Under the pieces are notes generated by a model, which was not told the DNA's origin, ran no database searches, and saw nothing but the letters and a program-made list of their open reading frames with translations. Below are positions 1 through 9,176 of a stretch of 64,000 nt of DNA, in pieces. A program made the translations under genes and the position numbers. Origin of the DNA: SIG607 sp045533195 (lineage in GTDB: Bacteria; Bacillota; Clostridia; Oscillospirales; Acutalibacteraceae); contig JAZSHI010000004.1 in assembly GCA_045533195.1 (NCBI GenBank), positions 30,501-94,500 of the forward strand, written 5' to 3'. The stretch's first letter is position 1, and each line of letters opens with the position of its first letter.

Positions 1-310
1 ATCCGCCGTGGATATATCCGGTAAGAGCCAAGAGTTCTTTCTGCTTAATCATAGCAATTGATTTAACCCCTACGATTTTTGCCGCCTTTTTTAAATCAAG
101 ATTTTCGGCAACAGGCAGAGAAAACACAAAATGTTCTCCCTTATCCGATACTGTAACAAGGGTTTTAAAGGTGCAGTTAACATCTTCGCCAAGAGCCAGA
201 GCTATACCTACCCCGTCAACAATATCACCGTCATAAAAATGGGGGATATATTCAATTTTCGCTTTATCAAGCAGTCGCATCACGTTGGTTTTATCATTTT
301 TGTTCATCAT
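1..310 (-). CDS. YbaK/EbsC-family aminoacyl-tRNA deacylase (C-terminus cut by window edge)
   Basis: About 103 codons are visible, beginning with an ATG-ATG pair at 310 and 307 and running off the left edge. The segment 'GEDVNCTFKTLVTV' followed by 'FVFSLPVAENLDLKKAAKIVGVKSI' and 'LTGYIHGG' is characteristic of the YbaK/EbsC/ProX fold. These enzymes hydrolyse mischarged Cys-tRNA(Pro) or related aminoacyl-tRNAs in the cytoplasm. The conserved Lys of the TFKTL motif is present. The start overlaps the end of the upstream serine hydrolase gene by about 17 bases, which suggests translational coupling. The exact subfamily cannot be decided without the C-terminus. Confidence 0.85.
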   Translation of the reverse strand, partial: MMNKNDKTNVMRLLDKAKIEYIPHFYDGDIVDGVGIALALGEDVNCTFKTLVTVSDKGEHFVFSLPVAENLDLKKAAKIVGVKSIAMIKQKELLALTGYIHGG

Positions 311-1346
311 TAACACCTGTATTCAATTTTATTTTTTTATTTTTAAGTTCACTGTAAAGCATTTTTGCTATATAGTGACAATTAGCCGATGCCCTTCCTT
401 TTGCGTTTGCTAAAACCGCTACTCCGAGTTTTAATTTTTTATTTAAAATTATAGAAGAGCGAAAGGTTCCTACTCCGCCCACGTGCCAAAGCTGATTTGA
501 TTTTCTATAGGTATGCCAACCGATACACATAAGGTGGTTGTTGTTTTTAAGTTTTGAGGCTTCGCACACCGTATGCGCAGAAGTTATATAGGGTTTATCG
601 CTTTCAATCTGCAACGCAATATATTTTAGAATATCCCCGATATTGCTTACCATTCCGCCGCCCGCTATATACGGGTTATTCCTTTTCCATACCCAAAACG
701 GCAGTATCTTTTCGCCTTTAGCGGCAAGAGGGTTTCTTTTTTCACCGCTAAGTTCGATAAGAGTATCTTTAAGACCAAGCTGATTATTAATAAAATCTTC
801 AAAAAGCGTAGAAAAGGGTGTTTTAGTAACCTTCTGGGCTACTGCGGCAAGAACTGCCGAAGCAAAGTCGGAATATCCGTAGCGAACCTTGGGTTTTATA
901 AAACGGCGGCGCTCAAGGCATTTTATAACCGTTTTTACGGTGCAGTTTTCATAAGGATTTTTTCGAGCATAGCCGTGTAAAATAAGGGACGGCAGGGTTA
1001 CTTCTATCGGTGTTAAGTGTCGGTATCCTGCAGTATGGGTTAAAAGCTGATAAATGGTGGGATATTTTCCCTTTTTAAGCGTCAAATAGTTATTGACTGT
1101 CTTGTTGATATCAAGCCTTTTATCTTCGTAAAGCTTTAAAATAAGATGGGCGGTTACGGTTTTTGTCACCGAGCCGATATCGTAACGAAAATTGTTTTCT
1201 TCTTCGGGATTACCGAAAACGTAAAGCTTACCCTCGCAATAAAGTCCGACGGTTAGTCGGTTATTATACGATAAAGCAAGATAGTTTTTGATTCTTTGGG
1301 CAGTTTTAAAACGAAGAGCGGAATAATTTAATGAAATAATATCCAT
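294..1346 (-). CDS. Beta-lactamase-fold serine hydrolase (class C / DD-peptidase-like)
   Basis: This 350-residue protein has the serine beta-lactamase/transpeptidase-like motifs: S59-V-T-K62 as the SxxK nucleophile motif, Y158-S-D as the YxN equivalent, and H-V-G-G near residue 288 in place of KTG. The phrase 'LLTHTAGYRHL' is typical of the beta-lactamase-related family (Pfam Beta-lactamase). There is no obvious signal peptide, so it is probably cytoplasmic or its N-terminus is shortened. The family contains esterases, peptidases and penicillin-binding proteins, so the substrate cannot be named. It overlaps the YbaK-like gene and lies 27 bases downstream of an RNA methyltransferase gene. Confidence 0.8.
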   Translation of the reverse strand: MDIISLNYSALRFKTAQRIKNYLALSYNNRLTVGLYCEGKLYVFGNPEEENNFRYDIGSVTKTVTAHLILKLYEDKRLDINKTVNNYLTLKKGKYPTIYQLLTHTAGYRHLTPIEVTLPSLILHGYARKNPYENCTVKTVIKCLERRRFIKPKVRYGYSDFASAVLAAVAQKVTKTPFSTLFEDFINNQLGLKDTLIELSGEKRNPLAAKGEKILPFWVWKRNNPYIAGGGMVSNIGDILKYIALQIESDKPYITSAHTVCEASKLKNNNHLMCIGWHTYRKSNQLWHVGGVGTFRSSIILNKKLKLGVAVLANAKGRASANCHYIAKMLYSELKNKKIKLNTGVNDEQK

Positions 1347-1373
1347 AGTTTTTAACGCTCCATTTATCTTAAT

Positions 1374-2591
1374 TTATATCTCCCGATTAGCCCTAACTAA
1401 AAGTGCGACAGATTCTACGTGTTCGGTATGAGGAAACATATCAACGGGCTGAATACGGCGCACACCGTAGCCATTACGCCCAAAGTAGCTTAAATCACGG
1501 GCAAGAGTTTCGGGATTACAGGATACATATACAACCCTTTCAGGCGAAAGCGTAACAACGCTATCCATAAAACGCTTATCGCTACCTGCTCTGGGCGGAT
1601 CCATAATAACAACGTCTGCCCTCTCTCCCGCCTTTGCCATTTCAACCATAAAGTTACCTGCATCTGCAGTATAAAAATCAATATTTTTTATATTGTTACG
1701 CTTTGCATTAAACTTAGCATCTCTTACCGCATCGGCATTAAGCTCTACTCCTATAACCTCTTTAGCATTTTTAGAAGCTAATATTCCTATAGTTCCCGTA
1801 CCGCAATAAGCATCAATTACCCTTTCTTTTCCCGAAAGATTCATAAATTCTATAGCCTTACTGTAAAGAATATTAGTCATAACAGGATTAACCTGATAAA
1901 AAGATTTAGGCGAAATGCGGAAAATAAAGTCCGAAATAGTGTCTTCAATATAACCTTCTCCATAAAGGGTTATATTTTTTTCGCCTAAAACCAGACTCGT
2001 AAATTTACCGTTAATATTCTGAACTACGGTTGTTATTTCAGGGTGTTTTCCAACAAGAGCGTTTATAAAAGAACGGCAAGAAGGAAAAACAGCGCTGCCT
2101 GTAACAAGCACTACCATTATCTGTCCCGTATAATACCCCTTTCGAATAAGAACATGTCTTAAAAAACCGCTCATTTGTTTTTCGTCAAAGGACTTTAATT
2201 TAAAGGATTTTAAAAGTTTTCTTATGGTAACGATAATTTCATCTGCCTGTGTGTCCTCAATCATACATTTATCAATAGGTACTATGCGATGGGTAGAGGA
2301 CTGATAAACGCCCGAGATTATCCCCGTTTTATCCTTAGAAAAAGCAGCCTGAACCTTGCATCTGTAATGTAGAGGATTTTCCATACCTATAATCTCTTTA
2401 ACATGACAGAATTTGCCGAGAAGCTTTATCATTTTAATTTGTTTAAATTTAAGCTGTTCTTCATAGGTCATATTTTGAAGATGACAGCCGCCGCACTTTT
2501 TATAATGCGGACAGCCGTTTCCCTTGCCTATGCGCTTTATTACTTCTTCCGTTTTCTTATTATCAAACGGCATTTTACCGCTATTTTGCAT
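1374..2591 (-). CDS. RlmD/TrmA-family RNA (uracil-5-)-methyltransferase, TRAM-less copy
   Basis: This 405-residue SAM-dependent RNA m5U methyltransferase of the RumA/RlmD/TrmA family starts at an ATG with AAGGAG about 7 bases upstream. Residues C27, C33 and C36 with a later Cys ('IDKCMIED') form the [4Fe-4S] site. 'DAYCGTGTIGI' is the SAM-binding loop, 'DPPRAG' follows, 'YVSCN' carries the catalytic Cys and 'HVESVALL' the catalytic base. The N-terminal TRAM RNA-binding domain found in the neighbouring paralogue is missing: only about 26 residues precede the Fe-S cysteines. It overlaps the upstream paralogue by 11 bases. The target uridine (23S rRNA or tRNA) is not predictable from sequence. 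Confidence 0.9.
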   Translation of the reverse strand: MQNSGKMPFDNKKTEEVIKRIGKGNGCPHYKKCGGCHLQNMTYEEQLKFKQIKMIKLLGKFCHVKEIIGMENPLHYRCKVQAAFSKDKTGIISGVYQSSTHRIVPIDKCMIEDTQADEIIVTIRKLLKSFKLKSFDEKQMSGFLRHVLIRKGYYTGQIMVVLVTGSAVFPSCRSFINALVGKHPEITTVVQNINGKFTSLVLGEKNITLYGEGYIEDTISDFIFRISPKSFYQVNPVMTNILYSKAIEFMNLSGKERVIDAYCGTGTIGILASKNAKEVIGVELNADAVRDAKFNAKRNNIKNIDFYTADAGNFMVEMAKAGERADVVIMDPPRAGSDKRFMDSVVTLSPERVVYVSCNPETLARDLSYFGRNGYGVRRIQPVDMFPHTEHVESVALLVRANREI

Positions 2592-3936
2592 AATTTTCTC
2601 CTTTTATAAGAAGTGCGACAGTTTCCACGTGACTTGTTCTTGGGAAAAGGTCAACGGGAGTATATTCTACCAACTTATATCCCTTTTCCTCCAGAATTTT
2701 AACGTCTCTCGCAAGGGTTGCCACGTCGCAGGAAACGTAAACTATTCTCTCGGGTGCAAAATCATTCGCAACTATAGAAAGAAGCTGGGCTTCACAACCC
2801 TTTCGCGGAGGATCAAGAACTATAGCATCAGCCTTTATTCCTTCATCCCTTAAAATCTCAGCCGCTTTTGCCGCATCGGCGCAAATAAAACGGGCATTCT
2901 CTACTGCGTTTAGCTTTGCATTAAACCTTGCATCCTCTATAGCTTCGGGTATTATTTCAACACCGATTATACTCTTGGCTTTTTTAGCAAAAGAAAGTCC
3001 TATAGTTCCTGCGCCGCAGTAAAGGTCAAGAACGTTTTTGTTTTCAGGCTCTAAATATTCCTCTGACTTTTTATAAAGAATTTCTGCCATATTACGATTA
3101 ACCTGATAAAATGACAGCGGATTTATTCTTATTTTATTTTCCCTTAAAATATCGGTAATATATCCGTCTCCATAAAGCACAATATTTTCTTTGCCGAGTA
3201 TTACATTAGTTTTATCGGTATTAATATTAAGCACAAAGGTTTTAAAGCTTTCCCCCAAAAGTGATTTAAGGGAGTTTATAAAATAATCAGTATTATTAAG
3301 CTTTTTAGCATTTATAATAAGCGCTACCATTATTTCATTTGTAGCTGTAGCTTTTCTGATGTAAAGATGTCTTATTACGCCTTTTCCCGTTTCCTCGTTA
3401 TAGGCAGAAAGTGAAAATTTTTGCATAAAATCCTTTAAAGAATGTGCCACATCGCCGAATTCTTTAGGCTGTAAAAGACAGTCTTTAACAGGGATAATTC
3501 TATGAGAGTGAACAGCATAAAAGCCTACTTCCCCGCCATTTTCAACGGGATATTGCGCTTTGTTTCTGTAACGCATACTGTCTGCCGAAAGTATAGGCTG
3601 AGCATTAATATCAACACCGCCTATTCGGTGCATTGTTTCTTCTACACGTTTTTGCTTTATTTTTAATTCACTTTCATAGCTTATATGACGAAAAACACAA
3701 CCGCCGCACTTTGAAAAAACAGGGCAATCCTGCTCTATTCTGTCTTTGCTCGGCTCTATAATTTCTATAGCCTTACCGAAACAAAAACTCTTCTTCACCT
3801 TTACGATATGTACCTTTACTTTGTCACCTACAGCAGTACCGGGCACAAAAACGGCTAATCCATCAGCTTTGCCCACACCGCTTCCCTCTGCCGTAACGTC
3901 GGTAATATCCAATATAAACTCACTGTTCTTTTGCAT
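2581..3936 (-). CDS. rlmD: 23S rRNA (uracil-5-)-methyltransferase RlmD/RlmCD-like, with TRAM domain
   Basis: This 451-residue protein has an N-terminal TRAM domain (about residues 1-60, 'ITDVTAEGSGVGKADGLAVFVPG'), an Fe-S motif 'CPVFSKCGGC', the SAM loop 'DLYCGAGTIGL', 'DPPRKGC' and the catalytic 'YVSCD'. Members methylate C5 of uridines in 23S rRNA; in Firmicutes one enzyme (RlmCD, YefA) can modify two positions. I chose the ATG at 3936, which has GAGG 5 bases upstream, over a TTG at 3951. It lies just after a terminator-like hairpin and is followed by a shorter paralogue. Confidence 0.88.
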   Translation of the reverse strand: MQKNSEFILDITDVTAEGSGVGKADGLAVFVPGTAVGDKVKVHIVKVKKSFCFGKAIEIIEPSKDRIEQDCPVFSKCGGCVFRHISYESELKIKQKRVEETMHRIGGVDINAQPILSADSMRYRNKAQYPVENGGEVGFYAVHSHRIIPVKDCLLQPKEFGDVAHSLKDFMQKFSLSAYNEETGKGVIRHLYIRKATATNEIMVALIINAKKLNNTDYFINSLKSLLGESFKTFVLNINTDKTNVILGKENIVLYGDGYITDILRENKIRINPLSFYQVNRNMAEILYKKSEEYLEPENKNVLDLYCGAGTIGLSFAKKAKSIIGVEIIPEAIEDARFNAKLNAVENARFICADAAKAAEILRDEGIKADAIVLDPPRKGCEAQLLSIVANDFAPERIVYVSCDVATLARDVKILEEKGYKLVEYTPVDLFPRTSHVETVALLIKGENYAK

Positions 3937-3949
3937 TTTGACCTCTTTC

Positions 3950-3976
3950 AAAACAAAAAGAGTCCTTGGGACTCTT
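3950..3976 (-). terminator. Rho-independent terminator between the DUF5412-like gene and rlmD
   Basis: On the minus strand AAGAGTCC-CAA-GGACTCTT is followed by TTTGTTTTG. The 8-bp stem occupies 3958-3965 and 3969-3976, overlapping the stop codon of the upstream gene. It may only partly end transcription, since rlmD follows immediately and no separate promoter is obvious. Confidence 0.6.
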
Positions 3977-4376
3977 ATTGCTGTATGGTAATTTTTCTTG
4001 AATCGTAGGTTTCTCCCTTAGAAACATCAAGAGCTTTGGTATCAATAGTAACAATATTATTATCTTCCCAGCCAACCGTTACAACCGACTTATCAACCGC
4101 CCAATAAATATTTTTTTCATCGCTTACAACATTTTCCTTATCGGAAAAGTTAAAGCTTCTTAGTTCCACTCGAACCGCACTTCCTTTAGGGGTATCAATT
4201 CGGTAAACCTCTGCAGAGCGGGTATTATCGGGAGACATTGAGCTGTATAAAAACTGTCCTTCAGGAAGGTCTTCCAGAGTATAAAAGAATCTGTCTTTTA
4301 CATAGAAGAAAATATTGGTAACAAAAACCGCAAATACCAAAAAATAGTAAATTGCATATTTTAAAGACGATTTCAT
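3975..4376 (-). CDS. Small membrane-anchored protein, DUF5412-like
   Basis: This 133-residue protein has one N-terminal membrane span (about residues 8-27, 'IYYFLVFAVFVTNIFFYV') and an extracytoplasmic beta-rich domain with 'FLYSSMSPDNTRSAEVYR' and 'IYWAVDKSVVTVGWEDNNIVTID'. This pattern resembles the DUF5412 family, for which no function is established. It lies 14 bases downstream of a polytopic membrane protein gene and the two may be co-expressed. Family assignment is from memory of the pattern and should be treated as tentative. Confidence 0.6.
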   Translation of the reverse strand: MKSSLKYAIYYFLVFAVFVTNIFFYVKDRFFYTLEDLPEGQFLYSSMSPDNTRSAEVYRIDTPKGSAVRVELRSFNFSDKENVVSDEKNIYWAVDKSVVTVGWEDNNIVTIDTKALDVSKGETYDSRKITIQQ

Positions 4377-4390
4377 TATGTTCCCTCCTG

Positions 4391-5179
4391 TTATATGTTG
4401 TAAATAGGCATTCTCTTTTGAGCCTGTCCCGAAAGATTATAAAACGCTACGCTATAGCGGCATTCCACCACGTAGGACATTAAAAGATAGGGCAAAGTAA
4501 AAAGCAACGGAATAAGTGTAATGGATAACAGTATCCACCAACTAAAGCCTAAAAGATGGGTGAAAAATCTGCTTTTCGTATATCTGCCTATTTCTATTCC
4601 TCTTTCAAAGCATTCCTTCGGTTTCATATCTTCATTACTTACAAAAAGGAATGCGGGTAAATAAAGTGAAATAAGATGCGCCGCGCCAAATATAAGAGCC
4701 ACTATATGAAATACAACGTTCAGATACCTTAAGTTCATTACAAAAAGCGGAATCGAAATACCAAAAAGCTCATATATTTCATTACTTGTAAAAATATGAA
4801 CAAGTATGGCGGGAAAAAGTAAAATCACAGCGACCTTTAACCAATGAAGCAAAATTCTTAAATTATATTTTAAAGAACGCATATACTCTTCTTTTCCCGA
4901 AAAATAATAAAAGCAATCCGAAACACCGCTTTTTACACCGTTTGCGCTTCTCCAATAGGTTCGCAAAGCGCCAAGCCACATCGGAGCAACCACAAAAGTA
5001 AACAAAAGTGCAAAAATTATATAAGCTAAAGCATCACCAAAAGGCAAGGAAAGAAGAATACAGGAAAGGAAAACTATTATAGTCGCAAAAACAGGAACCA
5101 TAGCCTGAGCACAAGACAGTGCCCAATTACCTCTAAGGGTAATAAGTGTTGTTGATTTCACAGCTTTGGTTGTTACCAT
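4391..5179 (-). CDS. Integral membrane protein of unknown function
   Basis: The product of about 262 residues has several hydrophobic segments (about residues 24-50, 52-70, 112-130, 145-175 and 220-243, counted from the chosen start). The layout resembles the DUF975/DUF624-like polytopic proteins of Firmicutes but I cannot assign it firmly. I chose the ATG at 5179, which has GGGAG upstream; an ATG six codons earlier (5197) lacks a visible ribosome-binding site. It lies between pcrA and the DUF5412-like gene, all on the same strand with short gaps, so read-through from pcrA is likely. Confidence 0.6.
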   Translation of the reverse strand: MVTTKAVKSTTLITLRGNWALSCAQAMVPVFATIIVFLSCILLSLPFGDALAYIIFALLFTFVVAPMWLGALRTYWRSANGVKSGVSDCFYYFSGKEEYMRSLKYNLRILLHWLKVAVILLFPAILVHIFTSNEIYELFGISIPLFVMNLRYLNVVFHIVALIFGAAHLISLYLPAFLFVSNEDMKPKECFERGIEIGRYTKSRFFTHLLGFSWWILLSITLIPLLFTLPYLLMSYVVECRYSVAFYNLSGQAQKRMPIYNI

Positions 5180-5239
5180 ACTTTTCTCAACTCCCATAAT
5201 TTTATGCCATTATTATACCAAACATAAAAACATAATATA

Positions 5240-7579
5240 TTAAAGAACTTTTAATTTTGCAAAACCTGCCATAAGCTTTTTAAGTCCTACACCGTTAAAC
5301 TGAATTTCAAGCAAGGTATCACTTCCCATGGGAATTGTTTTAAGTATTTTACCCACACCGAAGGTATTATGCTCAACTGTCATACCTGCTCTATAATTGC
5401 AGGGTTCTTTCTTGGCTGGAGCAGTATAAAAGCTTTTTTGTCCGTATGAGGAATTAGAAACGGCAGGTGAAACAGAAATTCTTTGAGGCTCTGTGCGTTT
5501 GACACCGTTTTTGTTACAAAGGCTATCGGGGATTTCTTTAAGAAACCTCGACTCAGGATTACGGTTAGTGGAACCGTAAAGCATACGTGTATAAGCATTG
5601 GTAATATGAAGCGTCTTTTTAGCTCTTGTTATAGCAACATATGCAAGACGTCTTTCTTCCTCAATTTCCTCGTTACCGGAATATACCGACTGGGTTCCGG
5701 GGAAAATTCCCTCTTCCCAGCCAATAAGAAATACGTTATCAAATTCAAGTCCCTTTGCGCTGTGAACGGTCATCATAATAACTCTGTCAAGACTGCTGTC
5801 AAGAGAGTCTATATCGCTTACAAGAGCTACTTCTTCAAGGAAGCCCGAAAGAGTTGGCTCATCATTTTCCAGCTCATACTGTAAAATAGAACTCGAAAGT
5901 TCTTTTACGTTTTCAACCCTATCCTGTTCGGCAGGACCTGCGGCAATAAGAGCGTTTACATAACCCGTTTTTTCAATTACTTCCTGACAAAGCTCGTGAA
6001 CGCAAACAGCATCACTTAGTTTTATAAGCTCTTTAATCATATCGGTAAATTCTTTAAGCTTACCGGAGGCACGGGATAATGAAGGATAGTTTTCACTCTC
6101 ACAAAAAACGCTAAACAGCGATATGCCAAGACCTTCGGCAATCTCACTTGCTTTATTAATAGTGGTATCGCCGATTCCTCTTTTGGGTTCATTTATAATT
6201 CGCTTTAATCTAATGTTATCGTTAGGATTATTTATAACCTGTAAATAAGCGAGTATATCCTTGATTTCTTTACGGTCAAAGAACTTTGTGCCGCCCACAA
6301 CGGTATAAGGAACACCGCTTCGGGCAAATACGTTTTCAAGCGCTGCCGACTGAGCATTCATTCTGTAAAGCACAGCGTTTGAAGAAGCGTTTACACCGTT
6401 TCTCATATTTAAAAAAACTTTTTCGGCTACGTATTTTGCCTCATCTATTTGGTCCTGAGCTGTATATACTTCAATGGGTACACCTTCGCCGTTATCGGTC
6501 CAAAGAGTTTTTCCCTTTCTGCCCTTATTATTGGCAATAACGGCATTTGCCGCATCAAGAATATGAGAGGTTGAACGGTAATTCTGTTCAAGACGGATTA
6601 CCTTTGCGTTATCGTATTCATCTTCAAAATTCAAAATATTTTCAATGGTAGCGCCTCTGAAACGGTATATACTCTGGTCATCGTCTCCTACCACGCAAAT
6701 ATTATTTTCACCTTCTGCAAGAAGTTTAACAAGCATATATTGAGCATAGTTAGTATCCTGATACTCATCCACCATTATGTATCTGAATTTTCTTTGATAA
6801 TTTCTTTTTATGTCAGGGAAATTCTTAAGAAGCTGGACGGTGTTAACTATCATATCGTCAAAGTCCATAGCATCAAACTCTTTAAGATTTTTAGCATAAG
6901 CCTCGTAAATATCGGCAATAACCTTTTTTCTGTAATCGGTACCAAACTGGGCGCGATATTCTTCGGGAGAAATAAGTCTATCCTTAGAATGAGAAATTTC
7001 GTTTAAAACCGCTTTAACGGGGAAAGCCTTATCATCAATATTAAAGCCTTTAATAATTTCCTTTAAAAGACGTTTTTGGTCATCGGTATCATATACCGTA
7101 AAATGAGCATCATAACCCAAAAGGTCAGCGTGACGACGCAAAATTTTGCCGCAAATAGAGTGGAAGGTACCTGCCCATATATCAAGTCCTTCATCGGTAA
7201 GCTTTGCTGTAATTCTATCCTTTAATTCACCTGCCGCCTTGTTTGTAAAGGTTATGGCGAGAATGTTCCAAGGGCTTACAGGGTCAACCGCTAAAATATC
7301 GCTGTTAATACTTTCTGTCTTTCCACTAAGATACCCTTCCATAGCCTCGGTTTCAAATTCATTAAAGAACGGAACAACGTCGCTATTATAAGCATCACCG
7401 TATTTTACAAGATAAGCAATTCTGTTTACAAGAACCGTTGTTTTTCCGCTTCCTGCCCCTGCAAGAACAAGTACAGGGCCCTTGGCTGTGGTTACCGCCT
7501 CAAACTGACGGTCGTTCATATTTGAAAATTCCTTGCGGATAATATCTCTTCTCAGTTTAATAAACTGCGCATCTGTCAT
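5240..7579 (-). CDS. pcrA: ATP-dependent DNA helicase PcrA/UvrD
   Basis: This 779-residue superfamily 1 helicase acts in DNA repair and replication. Walker A is G41-AGSGKT47. 'VDEYQDTN' is the Walker B region, 'GDDDQSIYRFRGA' is motif III, and 'LEQNYRST', 'MTVHSAKGLEFDNVF' and 'EERRLAYVAITRAK' are motifs IV-VI. The last 60 residues ('YRAGMTVEHNTFGVGKI...') form the Tudor-like C-terminal domain of PcrA that contacts RNA polymerase. The length is slightly above the usual 720-750. AGGAG lies 8 bases before the ATG, and a consensus promoter sits at 7625-7653, divergent from asnS. Confidence 0.95.
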   Translation of the reverse strand: MTDAQFIKLRRDIIRKEFSNMNDRQFEAVTTAKGPVLVLAGAGSGKTTVLVNRIAYLVKYGDAYNSDVVPFFNEFETEAMEGYLSGKTESINSDILAVDPVSPWNILAITFTNKAAGELKDRITAKLTDEGLDIWAGTFHSICGKILRRHADLLGYDAHFTVYDTDDQKRLLKEIIKGFNIDDKAFPVKAVLNEISHSKDRLISPEEYRAQFGTDYRKKVIADIYEAYAKNLKEFDAMDFDDMIVNTVQLLKNFPDIKRNYQRKFRYIMVDEYQDTNYAQYMLVKLLAEGENNICVVGDDDQSIYRFRGATIENILNFEDEYDNAKVIRLEQNYRSTSHILDAANAVIANNKGRKGKTLWTDNGEGVPIEVYTAQDQIDEAKYVAEKVFLNMRNGVNASSNAVLYRMNAQSAALENVFARSGVPYTVVGGTKFFDRKEIKDILAYLQVINNPNDNIRLKRIINEPKRGIGDTTINKASEIAEGLGISLFSVFCESENYPSLSRASGKLKEFTDMIKELIKLSDAVCVHELCQEVIEKTGYVNALIAAGPAEQDRVENVKELSSSILQYELENDEPTLSGFLEEVALVSDIDSLDSSLDRVIMMTVHSAKGLEFDNVFLIGWEEGIFPGTQSVYSGNEEIEEERRLAYVAITRAKKTLHITNAYTRMLYGSTNRNPESRFLKEIPDSLCNKNGVKRTEPQRISVSPAVSNSSYGQKSFYTAPAKKEPCNYRAGMTVEHNTFGVGKILKTIPMGSDTLLEIQFNGVGLKKLMAGFAKLKVL

Positions 7580-7624
7580 AATAAAACTCCTAAAAAAGCT
7601 AAAAACAATAAATTATTATATATT

Positions 7625-7653
7625 ATTATAAAATATATTGCAAAATATATCAA
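7625..7653 (-). promoter_or_regulatory. Sigma-A promoter of pcrA
   Basis: On the minus strand TTGATA (7653-7648), 17 bases, TATAAT (7630-7625). The expected transcript start is about 40 bases upstream of the pcrA ATG. It is arranged back to back with the asnS promoter, whose -35 box begins 8 bases away. Confidence 0.75.
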
Positions 7654-7660
7654 GTTAAAA

Positions 7661-7689
7661 TTGACCTTTTGGGAATTTAAGTGTATAAT
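7661..7689 (+). promoter_or_regulatory. Sigma-A promoter of asnS
   Basis: TTGACC (7661-7666), 17 bases, TATAAT (7684-7689). The resulting 5' leader is only about 30 bases, so there is no room for a T-box, unlike many Firmicute aminoacyl-tRNA synthetase genes. Confidence 0.85.
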
Positions 7690-7723
7690 AAGTGTATATG
7701 TTAATATTTTAGGAGATGTATGT

Positions 7724-9118
7724 ATGAAACGTACCGAAATCAAAGACCTGTTTAATGACGAAAGCACTTACACAGGTAAGCACATTACTGTGTGCGGATG
7801 GATAAAAACCTCCCGTCAATCCAAAAACATAAGCTTTATTGAACTCAATGACGGTTCTTCCTTTAAAAACCTTCAGGTTGTTTATAACGAGGAAGCTATA
7901 AATAACTTTAACGAAATAGCCGCTCTTAACGTAGGCTCTGCCATTTGTGTAAAGGGCACTTTGACAGCTACCCCCGAAATGAAACAGCCTTTTGAGCTTC
8001 AAGCAGAAGAAATCACGGTAGAGGGCGCATCCTCCCCTGAATATCCTTTACAGAAAAAGCGTCACTCTCTTGAGTATCTTCGTACCATTCAGCACCTTCG
8101 TCCCCGTACCAATACCTTTTCTGCCGCTTTCAGAGTTCGCTCTGTAGCTGCATATGCAATACACAAATTCTTTAATGAACGCGGATTTGTTTACGCTCAC
8201 ACTCCTCTTATCACCACAAGTGATGCCGAGGGTGCCGGAGAAATGTTCAGAGTAACCACTCTTGACGTTGGCAATCCTCCTTTAACCGAGGACGGCAAGG
8301 TTGATTTCAGCGAAGACTTCTTCGGCAAAGGCACCAGCCTTACTGTTTCAGGTCAGCTTCAGGCTGAGGCAATGGCAATGGCATTCGGCAAGGTTTATAC
8401 CTTTGGTCCTACCTTCCGTGCCGAAAAATCCTATACTGCACGTCACGCTGCTGAGTTCTGGATGATTGAGCCCGAAATAGCATTTGCAGACCTTGAAGAT
8501 GATATGGAACTTGCACGCGATATGCTTAAATATGTGCTTTCCTATATTTACGACAACTGTCAAAACGAGCTTGATTTCTTTGAGGCTCATTTCGAAAAAG
8601 GACTTAAGGATAAATTAAGAAACGTTATTGATTCAGAGTTTGCAACCGTTACCTATACCGAAGCTGTTGAGATTTTACAGAACAGCGGTCATAAATTTGA
8701 ATACAAGGTTGAATGGGGTTGCGATTTACAAAGCGAACACGAACGCTATTTAACCGAAGAGGTGTTCAAAAAGCCCCTATTTGTTACCAACTATCCTAAA
8801 GAGATAAAGGCATTCTATATGCGCCTTAACGACGATGGAAAAACCGTTGCCGCAGTTGACTGCCTTGTTCCCGGAATTGGTGAAATTATAGGCGGAAGTC
8901 AGCGTGAAGAGCGCTTAGATCTTCTTCTTAAACGTATTGAAGAAATCGGTGGCACCGAAGAGGAATACGGCTGGTACTTGGACCTTCGCCGTTTCGGCGG
9001 TGCAAAGCACGCAGGTTTCGGTTTAGGCTTTGAACGTCTTATTATGTACGTAACAGGCATTTCAAATATTCGTGACGTACTTCCCTTCCCCAGAACCACA
9101 GGCTCTGCTGAATTCTAA
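7724..9118 (+). CDS. asnS: Asparaginyl-tRNA synthetase
   Basis: This 464-residue class IIb synthetase charges tRNA-Asn with asparagine. It has an N-terminal OB-fold anticodon-binding domain ('ITVCGWIKTSRQSKNISFIELNDGS', residues 18-45), motif 2 ('GPTFRAEKSYTARHAAEFWMIE') and motif 3 ('GFGLGFERLIM'). The ATG at 7724 has AGGAG 8 bases upstream; the open frame extends upstream to 7661 but that part overlaps the promoter. It is monocistronic, ending at a bidirectional terminator shared with azlD. Confidence 0.97.
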   Translation: MKRTEIKDLFNDESTYTGKHITVCGWIKTSRQSKNISFIELNDGSSFKNLQVVYNEEAINNFNEIAALNVGSAICVKGTLTATPEMKQPFELQAEEITVEGASSPEYPLQKKRHSLEYLRTIQHLRPRTNTFSAAFRVRSVAAYAIHKFFNERGFVYAHTPLITTSDAEGAGEMFRVTTLDVGNPPLTEDGKVDFSEDFFGKGTSLTVSGQLQAEAMAMAFGKVYTFGPTFRAEKSYTARHAAEFWMIEPEIAFADLEDDMELARDMLKYVLSYIYDNCQNELDFFEAHFEKGLKDKLRNVIDSEFATVTYTEAVEILQNSGHKFEYKVEWGCDLQSEHERYLTEEVFKKPLFVTNYPKEIKAFYMRLNDDGKTVAAVDCLVPGIGEIIGGSQREERLDLLLKRIEEIGGTEEEYGWYLDLRRFGGAKHAGFGLGFERLIMYVTGISNIRDVLPFPRTTGSAEF

Positions 9119-9134
9119 TAATCAAGGCAAAATT

Positions 9135-9176
9135 AAAACTACCGTAGTGATTAAAGCTACGGTAGTTTTTGTTTTT
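9135..9176. terminator. Bidirectional terminator between asnS and azlD
   Basis: ACTACCGTAG (9138-9147) pairs with CTACGGTAGT (9157-9166); it is extended by A/T pairs and followed by T-runs in both directions. It separates the convergent asnS and azlCD transcripts. Confidence 0.85.

Noticed and set aside
131..313. Plus-strand open frame near the left edge
   Set aside because: It lies opposite the recognisable YbaK-like gene and has no family features.
7661..7723. N-terminal extension of AsnS to 7661
   Set aside because: The segment contains the -10 box, and the ATG at 7724 has a proper ribosome-binding site and matches the family start.
7690..7723. T-box leader for asnS
   Set aside because: Only about 30 bases separate the -10 box from the ATG; no room for a T-box.
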